In this document: positions 4,877-5,198 of the stretch, in pieces
Layout: each line of letters opens with the position of its first letter
Numbering within the stretch: position 1 is the first letter of the stretch
From: an uncultured bacterium
GTDB lineage: Bacteria > Bacillota > Clostridia > Christensenellales > Pumilibacteraceae
DNA: 5,198 nucleotides
Assembly: GCA_949747725.1 (NCBI GenBank)
Contig: CATKFJ010000404.1
Span: 1 to 5,198, forward strand
Reading direction: 5' to 3'
Translations under genes and position numbers: made by a program
The notes under the pieces: generated by a model
What the model saw: the letters and a program-made list of their open reading frames with translations, nothing else
Databases searched by the model: none
Told to the model about the DNA's origin: nothing

Positions 4877-5198
4877 GTGAGTGTTCATACATCTAATGCC
4901 TACGGCAGAATAACCGTCACTGAGGATTCGATAGCGCAAGTCGCCGCCGATACCGCTTTGGACTGTTACGGCATTGTCGATCTTGTATCCAAAACCTTTT
5001 CCGACAATCTGTCGGACCTTTTCAAACGCAAGCGTTTGTCGCGCGGAGTTAACGTATATACCAACGGCGACCGAATTTTTATAGATTTATATGTTATCAT
5101 CAAGTACGGTCTGTCTATCGAAGCCGTAGCACAGTCGCTTAAAAAAGCGGTCAAGTACAGTGTAGAACGGTTTTCGGGTATGGTGGTTGATACGATAA
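4877..5198 (+). CDS. Asp23/Gls24 family protein, YloU-like (3' end outside window)
   Basis: The family (formerly DUF322) comprises small cytoplasmic or envelope-associated proteins of Firmicutes linked to cell-envelope stress; the exact role of YloU is not settled. The 107 visible codons run open to the window end. Family features are the N-terminal YGRITVTEDSIAQVAADTA (residues 9-27), the hallmark DCYGIV (29-34), a basic segment KRKRLSRGV and the strand IFIDLYVIIKYG, followed by the helix that includes VKYSVERF. About 10-15 residues are probably missing. I chose GTG at 4877 because the resulting MSVHTSNAYGRI lines up with YloU (MSIE..TKYGQI, from memory), because GGAGAG is well placed, and because the in-frame ATG at 4838 lies between the -10 box and the transcription start. 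In Bacillus it is followed by yloV, a DegV-linked fatty-acid kinase-like gene; that would be expected beyond the window. Confidence 0.92.
   Translation, partial: MSVHTSNAYGRITVTEDSIAQVAADTALDCYGIVDLVSKTFSDNLSDLFKRKRLSRGVNVYTNGDRIFIDLYVIIKYGLSIEAVAQSLKKAVKYSVERFSGMVVDTI

Overview
The window looks like chromosomal DNA from an endospore-forming Firmicute, most likely a clostridial lineage with middling GC content. The evidence is the presence of sporulation-only proteins (SpoIVB, SpoVM), strong AGGAGG-type ribosome binding sites, Asp23/YloU, and a gene order partly shared with Bacillus subtilis. No mobile element, CRISPR array, rRNA or tRNA is visible.

Layout, left to right. (1) 1-552: the 3' end of recN (DNA repair ATPase). 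(2) 625-1608: spoIVB, the S55 serine peptidase that triggers sigma-K activation. (3) 1685-2308: a five-helix membrane protein that I cannot name firmly. Its size and topology resemble SpoIIM, and it sits where spo0A normally follows spoIVB. (4) 2377-3546: a secreted D-alanyl-D-alanine carboxypeptidase of the DacF/PBP5 type. (5) 3638-4276: rpe, ribulose-phosphate 3-epimerase. (6) 4332-4406: a 24-codon gene with a perfect ribosome binding site that reads as spoVM, the tiny amphipathic helix that anchors the spore coat. (7) 4442-4470: a bidirectional terminator. (8) 4491-4682, minus strand: rpmB (ribosomal protein L28, zinc-binding form). (9) 4877-5198: the 5' part of a yloU-like Asp23-family gene, divergent from rpmB.

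From memory of B. subtilis, recN-spoIVB is one conserved pair, spoIIM and dacF lie a few genes apart in another region, and rpe-(thiN)-spoVM-rpmB(reverse)-yloU is a third. This window joins pieces of all three. Functionally, the sporulation genes cover successive steps: engulfment and septal peptidoglycan remodelling (SpoIIM-like protein, DacF-like enzyme), forespore-to-mother-cell signalling (SpoIVB) and coat anchoring on the forespore surface (SpoVM). The housekeeping genes rpe, rpmB and yloU have good sigma-A promoter matches. The spoIIM-like gene and spoVM have sigma-E-like -10 elements very close to their starts.

I see no wholly new system. The best points are the very small spoVM gene, its divergent C-terminal half, the unidentified membrane protein in the spo0A position, and the possibly leaderless sporulation genes.
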